The notes: generated by a model not told the origin, from the letters alone. A stretch of 64,000 nt of DNA from Leeuwenhoekiella sp. (GCA_002708845.1 PAPI01000031.1:57704-121703); one strand, 5' to 3'; counted from the first letter of the stretch, positions 53,467-63,803 are shown. A program made the numbers and translations.

Positions 53467-55425
53467 ATGCAGGTCAACTTCAAAATACTGCTTCTTACTT
53501 TATTCGTATTCAGCGGCTTATTTAAAATTAATGCTCAAGAGAAAGAATTAAGTAAAGCTGATAAAAAATTTGAAAGCTACGCTTTCATAGATGCTCAGAA
53601 AATCTATCTGCGCCTTGCCGGTGAAGGCTATGAGTCTCCCGAGCTTTTTCAAAAATTAGGTGACTCATACTACTTTAACGCTAAATATGAGGAAAGCGCG
53701 CAATGGTATGAGAAACTGGTAGATCGTTTTCCTGAGGCCGTCACTCCCGAACACCTATTTCGTTATGCACAGGCCTTAAAAGCGCTTCAGAACTATAACA
53801 AGTCTGATGAGATTATGGAAGCCTTCAGAAGAGCAAAAGGTGGTGACACCCGTGCTGAACTTTTTGAAGAAGAGCCTGATTATCTGGAGGACATCAGCTA
53901 TTCAGATAGTGACTATGAGGTTGAAAATTTACGCAGAACCAATTCCCGGTATTCGGATTTTGGACCTATGTTTTATGAAAATAAGCTCATTTTTGCTTCT
54001 TCCCGAGACACCGGAACAACCAAAAAGTATTTACATAAATGGAATAACGAGCCATTTCTGGATTTCTATCAGGCTCCTTTAGACCGGGAAACGGGGGAAC
54101 TGGGCACTGTAGAAAAATTTGCGGAGAGACTTAACACCAGGTATCACGAGTCTTCTCCTTCGTTTACAAGCGACGGAAGAACCATCTATTTTACCCGTAA
54201 TAATTTTGCTCAAGGTGTTAAGCGCACTGATAAAAACGGAACCATAAGACTAAAAATCTACAAGTCTGAAAAGCGCGGTGACAGCTGGTCTGATCCCAAA
54301 GAACTCCCGTTTAACAGCGATGAGTACTCGGTATCGCACCCTGCTTTAAGCCCTGACAATAAAAAGCTTTATTTTGCCTCAGACATGCCAGGCACGACCG
54401 GCTTTTCTGATCTATGGGTAGTTGACATTTTAGGCGACGATGAGTATAGTGAACCTCGTAATCTAGGGCCAAAAATTAATACGGAAGGACGCGAAAATTT
54501 CCCTTACATCAGTAAAAAGGGAAATCTCTATTTTTCTTCTGATGGTAGACCAGGCCTTGGAGGGTTAGACATTTACGTGGCGGCAACCCGTAAAAACGGA
54601 GACATTGCCTATATCATTAATTTAGGTAAACCCATTAATAGCCCTCAGGATGATTTTGCTTTTATTGTAGATGAGTTTAGTAATGTGGGATACTTCTCTA
54701 CCAACCGGTATTTTGGGATGGGAGGTGATGATATTTTTAGATTCACCCGTACGATTAAGGCAATCCCGGAATGCCGTACACGCATTGTAGGTACCATACG
54801 TGATGCTCAAACGCTATTACCTATTGCTACCGCTACCGTAAGTGCTCTTGATCTGGATGGTAATGTTCTGCAAACAACAGATGTTGATAAGAACGGCAAA
54901 TATGAACTCAACCCACTGTGTAATACTGAAATTTTAATCAGAGCTGAAGAACCCGAGTATTATTCTGCAGAAGAGCTCGTCACGACATTGATTGAAAATA
55001 AGACTAAAACTGTTGATCTTAATCTGGAACCAAGAATTACCCGTATCAATCCGGGCGATGATTTAGCCAAATTACTGAAGCTCAACCCAATTTATTTCGA
55101 TTTTGACCGCTTTAACATTAGACCTGACGCAGCATTAGAGCTGGTAAAAGTACTTGCAGTGATGGAATCAAACCCTACTCTTGTAGTAGAAGTACGGGCA
55201 CATACTGACAGTCGTGGTGGAGATGCTTACAACCTCACATTATCAGATAAGCGCGCTAAAGCCACTGCTAATTATATTGTAAGCAGAGGAATTGATCCTT
55301 CACGAATTAGCGGGCAGGGCTTCGGTGAAACGCAGCTTCAGAATGAATGCGCTAATGGGGTAGATTGTACCGAAGAACAACATCAGCTCAACAGGCGATC
55401 TGAATTTATCGTAATCAGTTACTAA
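53467..55425 (+). CDS. PorE-like OmpA-family protein: TPR, propeller, CarboxypepD-like, OmpA-C
   Basis: The start is at ATG 53467 (MQVNFKILLLTLFVFSGLF...INAQ signal peptide); an upstream start at 53425 would precede the signal peptide. The 652-residue protein then has, in order: TPR-like helices (about 25-130), a PD40/propeller region with repeated SPSFTSDGRTIYFTRNN, HPALSPDNKKLYFASD and FPYISKKGNLYFSSDGR, a carboxypeptidase-regulatory-like domain (about 455-530), and an OmpA peptidoglycan-binding domain (about 545-650; AHTDSRG, NRRSEF). This order is that of PorE of the type IX secretion system. No porP/sprF gene is beside it. A T9SS or gliding role is inferred. Confidence 0.85.
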   Translation: MQVNFKILLLTLFVFSGLFKINAQEKELSKADKKFESYAFIDAQKIYLRLAGEGYESPELFQKLGDSYYFNAKYEESAQWYEKLVDRFPEAVTPEHLFRYAQALKALQNYNKSDEIMEAFRRAKGGDTRAELFEEEPDYLEDISYSDSDYEVENLRRTNSRYSDFGPMFYENKLIFASSRDTGTTKKYLHKWNNEPFLDFYQAPLDRETGELGTVEKFAERLNTRYHESSPSFTSDGRTIYFTRNNFAQGVKRTDKNGTIRLKIYKSEKRGDSWSDPKELPFNSDEYSVSHPALSPDNKKLYFASDMPGTTGFSDLWVVDILGDDEYSEPRNLGPKINTEGRENFPYISKKGNLYFSSDGRPGLGGLDIYVAATRKNGDIAYIINLGKPINSPQDDFAFIVDEFSNVGYFSTNRYFGMGGDDIFRFTRTIKAIPECRTRIVGTIRDAQTLLPIATATVSALDLDGNVLQTTDVDKNGKYELNPLCNTEILIRAEEPEYYSAEELVTTLIENKTKTVDLNLEPRITRINPGDDLAKLLKLNPIYFDFDRFNIRPDAALELVKVLAVMESNPTLVVEVRAHTDSRGGDAYNLTLSDKRAKATANYIVSRGIDPSRISGQGFGETQLQNECANGVDCTEEQHQLNRRSEFIVISY

Positions 55426-55433
55426 AAATAAAA

Positions 55434-55475
55434 TCCCCTCAAATCTTTTGAATGATATGAGGGGACTTTATTTTA
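55434..55475 (+). terminator. Terminator of the OmpA-family gene
   Basis: TCCCCTCA (55434-55441) pairs with TGAGGGGA (55458-55465), followed by CTTTATTTT on the plus strand. Confidence 0.8.
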
Positions 55476-55493
55476 ATAAAGTTGCGAGCCTAC

Positions 55494-58160
55494 TTAATTA
55501 TTAGACTTTGTAGTATCCTGGGCTGTTTTCTTCTTGCCAAACAAACCTCCCAGTACATCTTTTACTGCTTTTGAAGCCGTGTTTTGAATAACACTATCTC
55601 TTTTTGTCTGAGGCGTTCCGGTTTGAGTAGAATCTTTAGGTTTTGCACCTCCGCCTAAAATTCCGCCTAAAACATCTTTAATTTTATCTTCTCCCTGCCG
55701 GCCTAATTTTTCTTTCTGAGTTGCAATAATCTGCTGAGTAAGGCTTGAAACTGCCTGTTGCGTATTAATACCCACCTTTGGATTTGTAAAGCTCCCTGTC
55801 AATTTAATAGGAAGGTCTACGGTATATTGCTCCAGATTTTGATTACTTAAACCTGACAAAGCTCCTCCCAATTTGGATCCTAAATAGGTCCCGGGTACAT
55901 CCAGATTTAAGGTATAATTCATTGTATTTTCAAGGCTATGTGTACCACTCACGCCAACGTTAATTCCTTTTATATTGAAATCAAAAGGTTTAACGGTAAC
56001 CAGACCATCCTGAAAACTAAATTGTGTTTTAAGATTGCTCAGATCCAGTTTGTCCAGGTTAATAAATTCAAGATTGGTATCAAGCAATTGAAGTAACTTC
56101 ATTTTTTCAGGATCTACTTCAACAGTAAGCAACTGAGCCAAAGCATTACCCGCGAGACTAGACAACACAGGAGTCAGGTCATTATTAAGATTACCATTTA
56201 GCGTAAGATTTGTATTTAAAGCGCCCTGCAAAGCTCGCGCAATGGGTGCCAACTGCTGAAACATCTCCAGGCCTTCAAAAGACTCACTGATATTTACATT
56301 ATTCAGATTTAAATCCATGCCAAAAGTCGGAGTCGCTGTCTTTGTACTTACGTTTCCGCTAAGTGCAATTCTTCCGCCAAAGAGATCAGATTGTATATTA
56401 TTGAGCCTTGCGGTCTCATCTACGACAGATAAATTTCCTTTTACATTTTTTAAATTGATGTTGTCATAGATAATTGTTCCGGCTGTAAAATCAATACTTG
56501 CATCCAGGAAAGAAGGTATCTTTATTGCCGTTTCTGGCGTAGCGGTCGCTGACGAAGTTTTCTCAGCCGTAGATGCTGTAGGCTCTTCTACCACGCTAAA
56601 ATCCGCCAGATCTACCGTGTTTGAATTTACGGTAAACCGCCCTTTTAATTTTTGTTTTGAAAGTAAAAACGGAATGAAATTTTCAAGACTACCTTTAGCA
56701 TTTAAATCGGTCTTTCCCGTCTGGGCCTGTAGGTTTTCAAGACTAATAGTCCCCGGATTAAAACTCAGATTCACTGCCGCTACATTAAGCGCATTGGGCA
56801 ATTCTGGAGAAACATATTTAAAATCTTTCAGGCTTGCTGTACCGCTGCTTTTGATATTTTGATACTGCTCTTTGTTTACACTTTCCATATCAAATACAGT
56901 GGTCATATCTACGTTAAGCATCCCATTTATATCCTGCTCCAACTCTAACGGATAGGCCTGTTCTAAATTTGCCAGATTGAGCCTTCCTTTTAAAGCCAAA
57001 TCAATAAGAGGATTAGTCGTGAGTCGCCTGATGGTTCCTTTAGCATTAAACACATCCTGATCTATTCTAAAATTCAGATTATTTAAACCTAAATACGTGT
57101 CATCTACATTCCCGGTTTCATTGACAATACGTGCATCAATAATGATATCCTGCACGGTTTTAGGGAGATTGGGGTATTTAAAGGATGCGTTATTTGATTG
57201 AATTTCAATATTCAACATTGGGATATGCTCCTCGTCAACAATTCCATTAATACGACCATTTACAATAAAATCTCCGGTAGTTGTCACCCCTTCCAGATTT
57301 TTCGCGTAGACTTCAGGAATGACCTGTAAGAAATTTTTAAAATCACTTGATGGCGTTTTAAAGGAAAGATCGAGTTCATTGTTGTCTTCATTTACCTGAA
57401 CAAATCCTTCAAAAACAAGAGGAAGCTGGTTAATCAAAGCTTCATTTTCTTTAAAAGTATAGCGCTGTAGAGGCAGGTTCATCTCAATCACCGCATCAAG
57501 AGCAATTTTGTTTTGATTCAGGTAATTTATTCCATCAAAATCAAAAGATGCCAGAGCAGTAGTCGAGGTATTCAGATTAGATACATCTGCCGAAAAATCT
57601 CCACTTCCCTCATGATTCACTTCACTTAAACGCAAATAGGTTTTAGTGCTTTCATCAAGGTAATTTACACGAGAATTAGTGATCGCATATTCCTGCACTT
57701 CAAAAACAAAACTCCCAGATTGGTCTGTGAGAGTATCATTAACGGCGTTGGGGTTTTCCTTAGCAATATCATAATTTGCATTGCCCAGACTGTCTACTTT
57801 AATATTTACAAAAGCGCGATCAATCGCAATGGCATCAACCGCTATAGGTTTGTCTGTAGAGGTTTTGAACAATTGCTTTACTCCCATTTCGAGCTCGAGC
57901 AACTCGCCCGCCGCCAGCGTATCTCCTGCAAAAGGTTCCCGGTTAATTACCGTGAAGTTCTTCACCTGTACGGTCGCATCTGGAAAGCTGCTGAATAAGG
58001 TAAGGTCAAATTCTTCCCAGTCTACCGTAGCATTGAGATTCTCGTTAATAGATCGCTTGAGTAAATCTTCAAGCTGACTCCTAAACAAAAATGGAGCAGC
58101 AACGAGGGCTAATACAAGAACCCCGATTACAATTGCCAGTATTTTAAATATTTTTTTCAT
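55494..58160 (-). CDS. AsmA-family envelope protein
   Basis: The start is at ATG 58158-58160 (MKKIFKILAIVIGVLVLALVAAPFLF), giving 888 residues; an upstream ATG would add residues before the transmembrane helix. After the N-terminal anchor come the AsmA N-terminal part (RSINENLNATVDWEEFDLTLFSSFPDATVQVKNFTV) and a long run of beta-strands. The AsmA C-terminal region follows, with NLTLNGNLNNDLTPVLSSLAGNALAQL. AsmA proteins form long grooves thought to carry phospholipids to the outer membrane. The C-terminal 90 residues are polar and low-complexity (LGGILGGGAKPKDSTQTG). It is the downstream neighbour of the queuosine-precursor transporter gene. Confidence 0.88.
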   Translation of the reverse strand: MKKIFKILAIVIGVLVLALVAAPFLFRSQLEDLLKRSINENLNATVDWEEFDLTLFSSFPDATVQVKNFTVINREPFAGDTLAAGELLELEMGVKQLFKTSTDKPIAVDAIAIDRAFVNIKVDSLGNANYDIAKENPNAVNDTLTDQSGSFVFEVQEYAITNSRVNYLDESTKTYLRLSEVNHEGSGDFSADVSNLNTSTTALASFDFDGINYLNQNKIALDAVIEMNLPLQRYTFKENEALINQLPLVFEGFVQVNEDNNELDLSFKTPSSDFKNFLQVIPEVYAKNLEGVTTTGDFIVNGRINGIVDEEHIPMLNIEIQSNNASFKYPNLPKTVQDIIIDARIVNETGNVDDTYLGLNNLNFRIDQDVFNAKGTIRRLTTNPLIDLALKGRLNLANLEQAYPLELEQDINGMLNVDMTTVFDMESVNKEQYQNIKSSGTASLKDFKYVSPELPNALNVAAVNLSFNPGTISLENLQAQTGKTDLNAKGSLENFIPFLLSKQKLKGRFTVNSNTVDLADFSVVEEPTASTAEKTSSATATPETAIKIPSFLDASIDFTAGTIIYDNINLKNVKGNLSVVDETARLNNIQSDLFGGRIALSGNVSTKTATPTFGMDLNLNNVNISESFEGLEMFQQLAPIARALQGALNTNLTLNGNLNNDLTPVLSSLAGNALAQLLTVEVDPEKMKLLQLLDTNLEFINLDKLDLSNLKTQFSFQDGLVTVKPFDFNIKGINVGVSGTHSLENTMNYTLNLDVPGTYLGSKLGGALSGLSNQNLEQYTVDLPIKLTGSFTNPKVGINTQQAVSSLTQQIIATQKEKLGRQGEDKIKDVLGGILGGGAKPKDSTQTGTPQTKRDSVIQNTASKAVKDVLGGLFGKKKTAQDTTKSNN

Positions 58161-58214
58161 CTTTTTCTTTCTTAAAAATTGCTGCTCTTTAAAGCAGCAT
58201 ACATTCATTGCACG

Positions 58215-58949
58215 CTACACTTCTTCGGCCTGTTGATAATTATATACGTCATTACCTATCTCTTCTCCAAGAGCCAAATTGAAGCGTTTACGAAATAAGA
58301 ACACGCCCAGGTATAAGAACGGGGTGTCACAAATAGCAACCATAACTTTAAATAAAAAACCACTCAGCAGAAGGGACCCAAAAAGAGCCCAGTCTATTTT
58401 ACCGAAACTACACAGCAAGAGTAATACCGTCGCCGTATCTACGAATTGACTGAAAAAGGTAGAAAAATTATTACGCACCCAGAGGTGCTTCCCTTTAGTA
58501 AACCGTTTCCAGAAATGAAAAAGCTGAATGTCTATATATTGCGCAAATAAATAAGCCATCATTGAGGCCAGTACCGCAACAACAGTTGCTCCAAATACTT
58601 TATCAAATAAGGCATTATCAACAGGAGACCAGCTCGTAGCAGGCACGACTGCAGAAGTATACACAATCAGCAATGAAAATACTGAAGCAAAAATCCCGGC
58701 AGTTACCACCTGATTGGCTTTTTTCTGACCGTAAATCTCACTGATTAAGTCGGTAATCAAGAACGTAATGGGATAAGGCAATATGCCTACAGAAATCTCA
58801 AAACGGTACAATCCAAAAAAATCCCAGTAAAAAAACTTCTGAAAAATAAGGTTAGATACCACCAGAGAACAAATAAACAGAGCTCCCAAAATAAAATAAA
58901 TGCGGTAGGCCGCAAGTGCATCGCGCTGGTTTAAGGTCTCTTGCGTCAA
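58215..58949 (-). CDS. Queuosine-precursor (vitamin) transporter, YhhQ family
   Basis: The 244-residue membrane protein with about six helices has the family motifs FISVGILPYPITFLITDLISEIYGQKKANQVV-like ISVGILPYPITFLITD, DTATVLLLLCSFG and AICDTPFLYLGVFLF. YhhQ imports queuine-type precursors in E. coli. I chose the TTG at 58947-58949: an exact TAnnTTTG lies at 58979-58986 on the minus strand, which places transcription start near 58972, after the alternative GTG at 59039. The 30 residues that the GTG start would add (MSLIYFKSNLSK...) also have no hydrophobic or family content. It is divergent from the FolK fusion gene. Confidence 0.8.
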   Translation of the reverse strand: MTQETLNQRDALAAYRIYFILGALFICSLVVSNLIFQKFFYWDFFGLYRFEISVGILPYPITFLITDLISEIYGQKKANQVVTAGIFASVFSLLIVYTSAVVPATSWSPVDNALFDKVFGATVVAVLASMMAYLFAQYIDIQLFHFWKRFTKGKHLWVRNNFSTFFSQFVDTATVLLLLCSFGKIDWALFGSLLLSGFLFKVMVAICDTPFLYLGVFLFRKRFNLALGEEIGNDVYNYQQAEEV

Positions 58950-58978
58950 TCTCGTCGTGATTTGCTTTTGGTTCTTGC

Positions 58979-58986
58979 CAAAATTA
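58979..58986 (-). promoter_or_regulatory. -7 element of the YhhQ-type gene
   Basis: The minus strand reads TAATTTTG, an exact TAnnTTTG. With TTTA 23 bases upstream it predicts a start near 58972 and supports the TTG start codon at 58949. Confidence 0.5.
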
Positions 58987-59045
58987 GCAGAATGTAAAGG
59001 GCTTTTACTTAAATTGCTCTTAAAATATATTAAGCTCACACTCTT

Positions 59046-60170
59046 ATTAACTCGCTACAAAACATCTATTTATCTCTGGGAAGCAATCAGGGAAACTCCT
59101 TTGAAAATCTGCAAAAAGCAGTTGACTTCCTGTTTAATAAAATCGGTGTTATTAAACACATTTCACCGGTTTACAGATCTAAGTCCTGGGGATACGACGG
59201 TCAGGATTACCTCAACTGCGTCCTCAATATCGGCACACGCCTTCAACCTGAAGAGGTTATAACTACCTGTCTTGAAATAGAAAAACAACTGGGCCGCAAA
59301 CGTGGGAACAGTTCAAAATATACAGACCGCAAAATAGATATTGATCTGTTGTTTTATGAGGCCCAAATAGTTGAATCCGGGATTCTTATTCTTCCGCATC
59401 CCAGACTGCATCTACGTAATTTTGTTTTGCTTCCGATTTGCGATATTGCCAAAGATTTAAGGCATCCCGTTCTTAATCAAACGATTGAACAATTATTAGA
59501 ATCATCTCCCGATGAAGCTCACTTAGAACGACAATCCAGATGGCTTAGAAACCCACAACAAGAATACCCACTCAGCAACTTTAATTACATTACCATAGAG
59601 GGGAATATTGGTGCAGGAAAAACTACGCTTTCAACAATGATCGCTGAAGATTTTAATGCTAAACTGATTTTAGAGCGTTTTAAAGACAATCCCTTTTTAC
59701 CTAAATTCTATGAAGATCAGGCGCGTTATGCATTTCCGCTTGAGATGTCTTTTCTGGCTGACCGCTACCAGCAGCTACTTGATGATATAGGGCAATACGA
59801 TTTATTCAAAGATTTTATGATTGCCGACTACGACAGTTACAAATCGCTCATTTTTGCACGGGTGACCCTGAGCGAAGAAGAATATGCACTATACAAAAAG
59901 CTGCACCAAATCATGTATAAAGAACTGGTAAAGCCCGATCTGTATATTTACCTGTACCAAAACACCGAGCGTTTACTGGCAAACATTAAAAAAAGAGGAA
60001 GGGACTACGAACAAAAAATTTCAGAAGATTACCTTCTTAAAATCAACCAGGGCTATCTCAATTGGATAAAAAATAAAGCCGGTGATAATGTGAAAATTAT
60101 CGACATATCAGAACTCGACTTTGTAAAAAACCGGGAAGACTATCTTAATATTTTAAGGCAGTTTATATAA
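59046..60170 (+). CDS. folK: Fusion of HPPK (FolK) with a deoxynucleoside-kinase-like domain, non-ATG start
   Basis: The conserved HPPK N-terminus (NIYLSLGSNQGN) is open only from the TAA at 59031-59033, and no ATG, GTG or TTG lies between. The ATT at 59046 gives MNSLQNIYLSLGSN and fits homologues, so a rare ATT start is proposed; the alternative is a sequence error. Residues about 1-155 are FolK: LGRKRGNSSKYTDRKIDIDLLFYEA carries the pterin/ATP residues, and HPRLHLRNFVLLPI follows. Residues about 180-374 are a deoxynucleoside-kinase domain with a P-loop (GNIGAGKTT, 186-194) and the Glu of LILERFKDNPF. The DRS-type motif of the paralogue at 16261 (QDRTIYED) is replaced by IADYDSYKS. FolK makes the pterin precursor of folate. 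Confidence 0.8.
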   Translation: MNSLQNIYLSLGSNQGNSFENLQKAVDFLFNKIGVIKHISPVYRSKSWGYDGQDYLNCVLNIGTRLQPEEVITTCLEIEKQLGRKRGNSSKYTDRKIDIDLLFYEAQIVESGILILPHPRLHLRNFVLLPICDIAKDLRHPVLNQTIEQLLESSPDEAHLERQSRWLRNPQQEYPLSNFNYITIEGNIGAGKTTLSTMIAEDFNAKLILERFKDNPFLPKFYEDQARYAFPLEMSFLADRYQQLLDDIGQYDLFKDFMIADYDSYKSLIFARVTLSEEEYALYKKLHQIMYKELVKPDLYIYLYQNTERLLANIKKRGRDYEQKISEDYLLKINQGYLNWIKNKAGDNVKIIDISELDFVKNREDYLNILRQFI

Positions 60171-60175
60171 ATCTA

Positions 60176-60310
60176 CTATCTGTAATAAAACAAGGCAAGT
60201 AGGATAATCATAACCGCAGTCGCGATTAATACACCTACAGCAATGCCAAGTCTCCGGCCATCCTTGCTGCCTCGTTGGTAAGAATCGTAGTGAAAATCAT
60301 TAGCTTTCAT
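60176..60310 (-). CDS. 44-residue single-helix membrane protein
   Basis: The minus strand from ATG 60308-60310 encodes a 44-residue protein. It has a charged N-terminus (MKANDFHYDSYQRGSKDGRRLG) followed by one hydrophobic helix (IAVGVLIATAVMIILLALF) and YYR. The start codon and the clear helix make it a likely gene despite its size. It lies between the FolK fusion and the SpoU gene, and its stop is 5 bases after the FolK stop (convergent). I do not recognise a family. Confidence 0.55.
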   Translation of the reverse strand: MKANDFHYDSYQRGSKDGRRLGIAVGVLIATAVMIILLALFYYR

Positions 60311-60428
60311 TTGAGTTGGGTATTTTAAAGTTGGTAACGCAAATCTTAACCTTAAAATTGTGACTCACCCGTCTTTTAAAGAAACTTTAGGAAAGCTTTA
60401 TGATTATTAACAATAAATAAGCGGTTTT

Positions 60429-60968
60429 CTATTCTTTTAAAATGGTTTTAGTATAAAAATCCCACAAAACGACCCCGGCACTAACCGCAATATTAAGTGA
60501 GTGTTTTGTCCCTGATTGCGGGATTTCAATGACATAATCAGACTTATTTACAACCTCTTGCGCCACTCCTTTTACCTCATTACCAAAAATAATAGCATAA
60601 CGCTGGTCTGTATCAATTTTAAAATCATTCAACATCACAGCCTGTTCGGCCTGTTCTATTGAAATAATCGTATACCCTTCTTCTTTAAGGTAATTTACCG
60701 CATCAAGCGTCGAATTGTTATAATGCCAGGCAACAGATTCGGTAGCTCCCAGAGCGGTCTTTGTTATATCTTTATGTGGCGGACGGGCACAGATGCCACA
60801 CAGGTAGATCGCTTCGATTAGAAAGGCATCTGCAGTTCTAAAAACCGAACCAATATTGTTCAGACTCCGAATATTATCTAGCACCACCACAACCGGAGTT
60901 TTGGCAGACGATTTAAATTCATCAACCGTTTTGCGATCGAGTTCGCTGTTTTTTAACTTTCGATTCAT
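60429..60968 (-). CDS. SpoU/TrmH-family RNA 2'-O-methyltransferase
   Basis: The start is at ATG 60966-60968 (MNRKLKNSELDRKTVDEF). A longer start at 61061 would add residues that do not fit the family. The 179-residue enzyme has the SPOUT knot signatures: VVVLDNIRSLNNIGSVFRTADAF with the catalytic Arg, ALGATESVAWHY, YAIIFGNEVKGVAQEVV, and IPQSGTKHSLNIAVSAGVVLWDF. It would methylate a ribose 2'-OH in tRNA or rRNA. Without the N-terminal L30e-like domain of TrmH it resembles the short group. It is divergent from mutS. Confidence 0.87.
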   Translation of the reverse strand: MNRKLKNSELDRKTVDEFKSSAKTPVVVVLDNIRSLNNIGSVFRTADAFLIEAIYLCGICARPPHKDITKTALGATESVAWHYNNSTLDAVNYLKEEGYTIISIEQAEQAVMLNDFKIDTDQRYAIIFGNEVKGVAQEVVNKSDYVIEIPQSGTKHSLNIAVSAGVVLWDFYTKTILKE

Positions 60969-61148
60969 CTTGCAAAAATAACCATTGCGACTTAGATCTT
61001 TCGCAAAGTTTTCTTCGAAAACAGAATTCAGACCATGTTTGATATTGTTGAAAAAAAACAATAACTCACGAGATCAATGTACGTTGGTAAAGGACTGATT
61101 TTTTAATTTTAGCCAATTCGGTAACTCGCAAAAAAAACGGAGTTTTTT

Positions 61149-63776
61149 ATGGCTAAGAAAGGAAAGAGTAAAGGAGTAACTCCACTTATGAAACAATACA
61201 ACGGGATTAAGCAAAAATATCCCGATGCCTTACTGTTGTTTAGAGTAGGTGATTTTTACGAAACCTTTGGTGAAGACGCTGTAAAAGCTGCCGGAATTCT
61301 GGGAATCATCCTTACCAATCGCAATAACGGCAGTGAACGCACTGAACTTGCAGGTTTCCCACACCATTCACTTAACACCTATTTACCGAAGCTGGTTAAA
61401 GCCGGTTGCCGGGTAGCTATATGTGATCAGCTCGAGGATCCCAAAGCCACGAAAACCATTGTAAAACGTGGCGTTACCGAGCTGGTAACCCCGGGCGTAG
61501 CGCTAAATGACGAAGTACTGCAGGCCAAAAGCAACAATTTTTTAGGCGCCCTGCATTATGGTAAAAGACTGCTAGGCCTCTCTTTTCTCGATGTTTCAAC
61601 CGGTGAATTTTTAACCACCCAAGGCGATGTAGCCTACATAGATAAGCTGCTTCAAAATTTCAGCCCCAGCGAATTGCTCATCAGTAAAAAACATAAACAA
61701 GAATTCAAAGAAGACTTCGGTCCCGATTATCATCTGTTTTTTCAGGAAGACTGGGTTTTTCAAACCGATTTTGCATATGAAAGCCTCAACAAACATTTCA
61801 ACACCAAATCGCTTAAAGGTTTTGGTATTGAACATTTGGAAGAAGGCATCATTGCCGCCGGAGCGGCCTTGCACTACCTGAGTGAAACCCAGCATCACAA
61901 ACTGCAGCATATTGCACGCATAAGCCGTATTGCTGAAGATGCTTACATCTGGATGGACCGCTTTACCATCAGAAATCTGGAGTTATACCAGGGCACCTCT
62001 GCCAAAGCAATTACCCTGCTTGATGTTATTGACAAAACCATCTCGCCTATGGGTTCGCGTTTACTCAAACGCTGGCTAGCCCTTCCGCTTAAGTCTATTC
62101 CAGCCATTGAAGAGCGACTTGAAGTGGTTGATTATATGCTGACCCATTCTGATTTTTACGACAAGCTTTCGCAACACATCAAAAAAATAGGCGATGTAGA
62201 GCGGCTGATTTCAAAAGTGGCTACAGGAAAAGTGACGCCTCGTGAAGTCATTCAGCTTAAGAATTCGCTGGAAGCCATGGTTCCAATCAAAGCTTTGGCT
62301 TCACAATCTGAAAATGAGGCCTTACAAACGCTGGCTAACAAAATAAACAATCTTGAGCATTTACGTTCCAAAATAAAAGAAACCCTCAATGAGGAAGCCC
62401 CCATAAGCGTTTTAAAAGGTAACACCATAGCATCGGGATTTCACGAGGAGCTAGACGAGCTGCGGGGTCTTGCAACCAGCGGCAAAGATTATCTGGATCA
62501 AATGCTGCAGCGGGAAACCGAGCGTACAGGCATTACTTCTTTAAAAATTGCTTCAAACAATGTATTTGGCTATTATATTGAAGTGCGCAACACCCACAAA
62601 GACAAAGTTCCTGAAGAATGGATACGCAAACAAACTCTGGTCAATGCCGAGCGCTACATCACCGAAGAACTTAAAGAATACGAGGCTAAAATCTTAGGAG
62701 CCGAAGAGCGTATTTTAGGCATTGAGCAGCAACTTTTTGGCCAGCTCGTTTCCTGGATTACGCAGTTTATTGAGCCCGTGCAAACCAATGCCAATACAAT
62801 AGCAAAGTTAGACTGCCTGCGATCTTATGCCTGCCTCGCTAAGGAAAATAACTACGTAAGGCCGGAAATCGATGAATCTTTTGATCTGGAAATTAAAGAA
62901 GGACGACACCCGGTCATTGAAAAACAGCTTCCACTGGGAGAGCCCTACATAACAAACGACACCTTTTTAGACCGGAAAGAACAGCAGATGATTATGATTA
63001 CCGGGCCTAATATGTCTGGTAAATCGGCTATCCTTAGACAAACGGCACTCATTGTACTCCTGGCTCAAATGGGAAGCTTTGTTCCGGCACAATCTGCACG
63101 AATAGGGATTGTAGATCGCATCTTTACCCGTGTGGGCGCCAGTGACAATATCTCTATGGGTGAATCTACCTTTATGGTTGAAATGAACGAGACGGCGAGT
63201 ATTCTAAACAACCTTTCAGAACGTAGCTTGGTGCTACTTGACGAGATTGGTCGTGGCACAAGTACCTATGATGGTATTTCTATAGCCTGGGCAATTAGTG
63301 AATACCTACATGAGCATCCGGGCAGACCCAAGACTTTATTCGCAACGCACTACCACGAGCTCAATGACATGAGTACAACTTTTGAGCGCATCAAAAATTT
63401 CAACGTTTCAGTTAAAGAGCTCAAAGACAATGTACTGTTTCTACGAAAACTGGTTCCCGGAGGTAGCGCACACAGCTTCGGAATACACGTAGCTAAAATG
63501 GCCGGAATGCCCCAACAGGTACTACACCGGGCCAACAAAATGCTACTGCAGCTCGAAAAATCCACTCGCAAGGAAGATCAAAAATCTGCATTAAAGCAAG
63601 CTACTGAAGAAGAAATGCAACTCAGCTTTTTTAATCTTGACGATCCGCTTTTAGAGGAAATTAAAGACGAAATACTTCATACTGATATAGATACGCTAAC
63701 CCCCGTTGAAGCGCTGATGAAGTTAAATGAAATCAAACGTATGCTAGTGCGCAGTTCAAAAAACAAGGTTTCCTGA
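61149..63776 (+). CDS. mutS: DNA mismatch repair protein MutS
   Basis: The 875-residue protein recognises mismatches and starts repair with MutL. The mismatch-binding motif [10 protein letters not shown] is at about residues 35-44 (with the intercalating Phe). A connector and lever region follows, then the clamp. The ATPase has Walker [11 protein letters not shown] (from about 618), [10 protein letters not shown], Walker [16 protein letters not shown], and [13 protein letters not shown]-terminal dimerisation helix pair closes it. The ATG at 61149 gives the normal [21 protein letters not shown] start. The length is typical of MutS1 (850-880). The tRNA-Gly gene follows after about 90 bases with its own promoter. 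Confidence 0.98.
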   Translation: MAKKGKSKGVTPLMKQYNGIKQKYPDALLLFRVGDFYETFGEDAVKAAGILGIILTNRNNGSERTELAGFPHHSLNTYLPKLVKAGCRVAICDQLEDPKATKTIVKRGVTELVTPGVALNDEVLQAKSNNFLGALHYGKRLLGLSFLDVSTGEFLTTQGDVAYIDKLLQNFSPSELLISKKHKQEFKEDFGPDYHLFFQEDWVFQTDFAYESLNKHFNTKSLKGFGIEHLEEGIIAAGAALHYLSETQHHKLQHIARISRIAEDAYIWMDRFTIRNLELYQGTSAKAITLLDVIDKTISPMGSRLLKRWLALPLKSIPAIEERLEVVDYMLTHSDFYDKLSQHIKKIGDVERLISKVATGKVTPREVIQLKNSLEAMVPIKALASQSENEALQTLANKINNLEHLRSKIKETLNEEAPISVLKGNTIASGFHEELDELRGLATSGKDYLDQMLQRETERTGITSLKIASNNVFGYYIEVRNTHKDKVPEEWIRKQTLVNAERYITEELKEYEAKILGAEERILGIEQQLFGQLVSWITQFIEPVQTNANTIAKLDCLRSYACLAKENNYVRPEIDESFDLEIKEGRHPVIEKQLPLGEPYITNDTFLDRKEQQMIMITGPNMSGKSAILRQTALIVLLAQMGSFVPAQSARIGIVDRIFTRVGASDNISMGESTFMVEMNETASILNNLSERSLVLLDEIGRGTSTYDGISIAWAISEYLHEHPGRPKTLFATHYHELNDMSTTFERIKNFNVSVKELKDNVLFLRKLVPGGSAHSFGIHVAKMAGMPQQVLHRANKMLLQLEKSTRKEDQKSALKQATEEEMQLSFFNLDDPLLEEIKDEILHTDIDTLTPVEALMKLNEIKRMLVRSSKNKVS

Positions 63777-63803
63777 TCAATTTTATTTTTTTAGGAAATT
63801 TAC

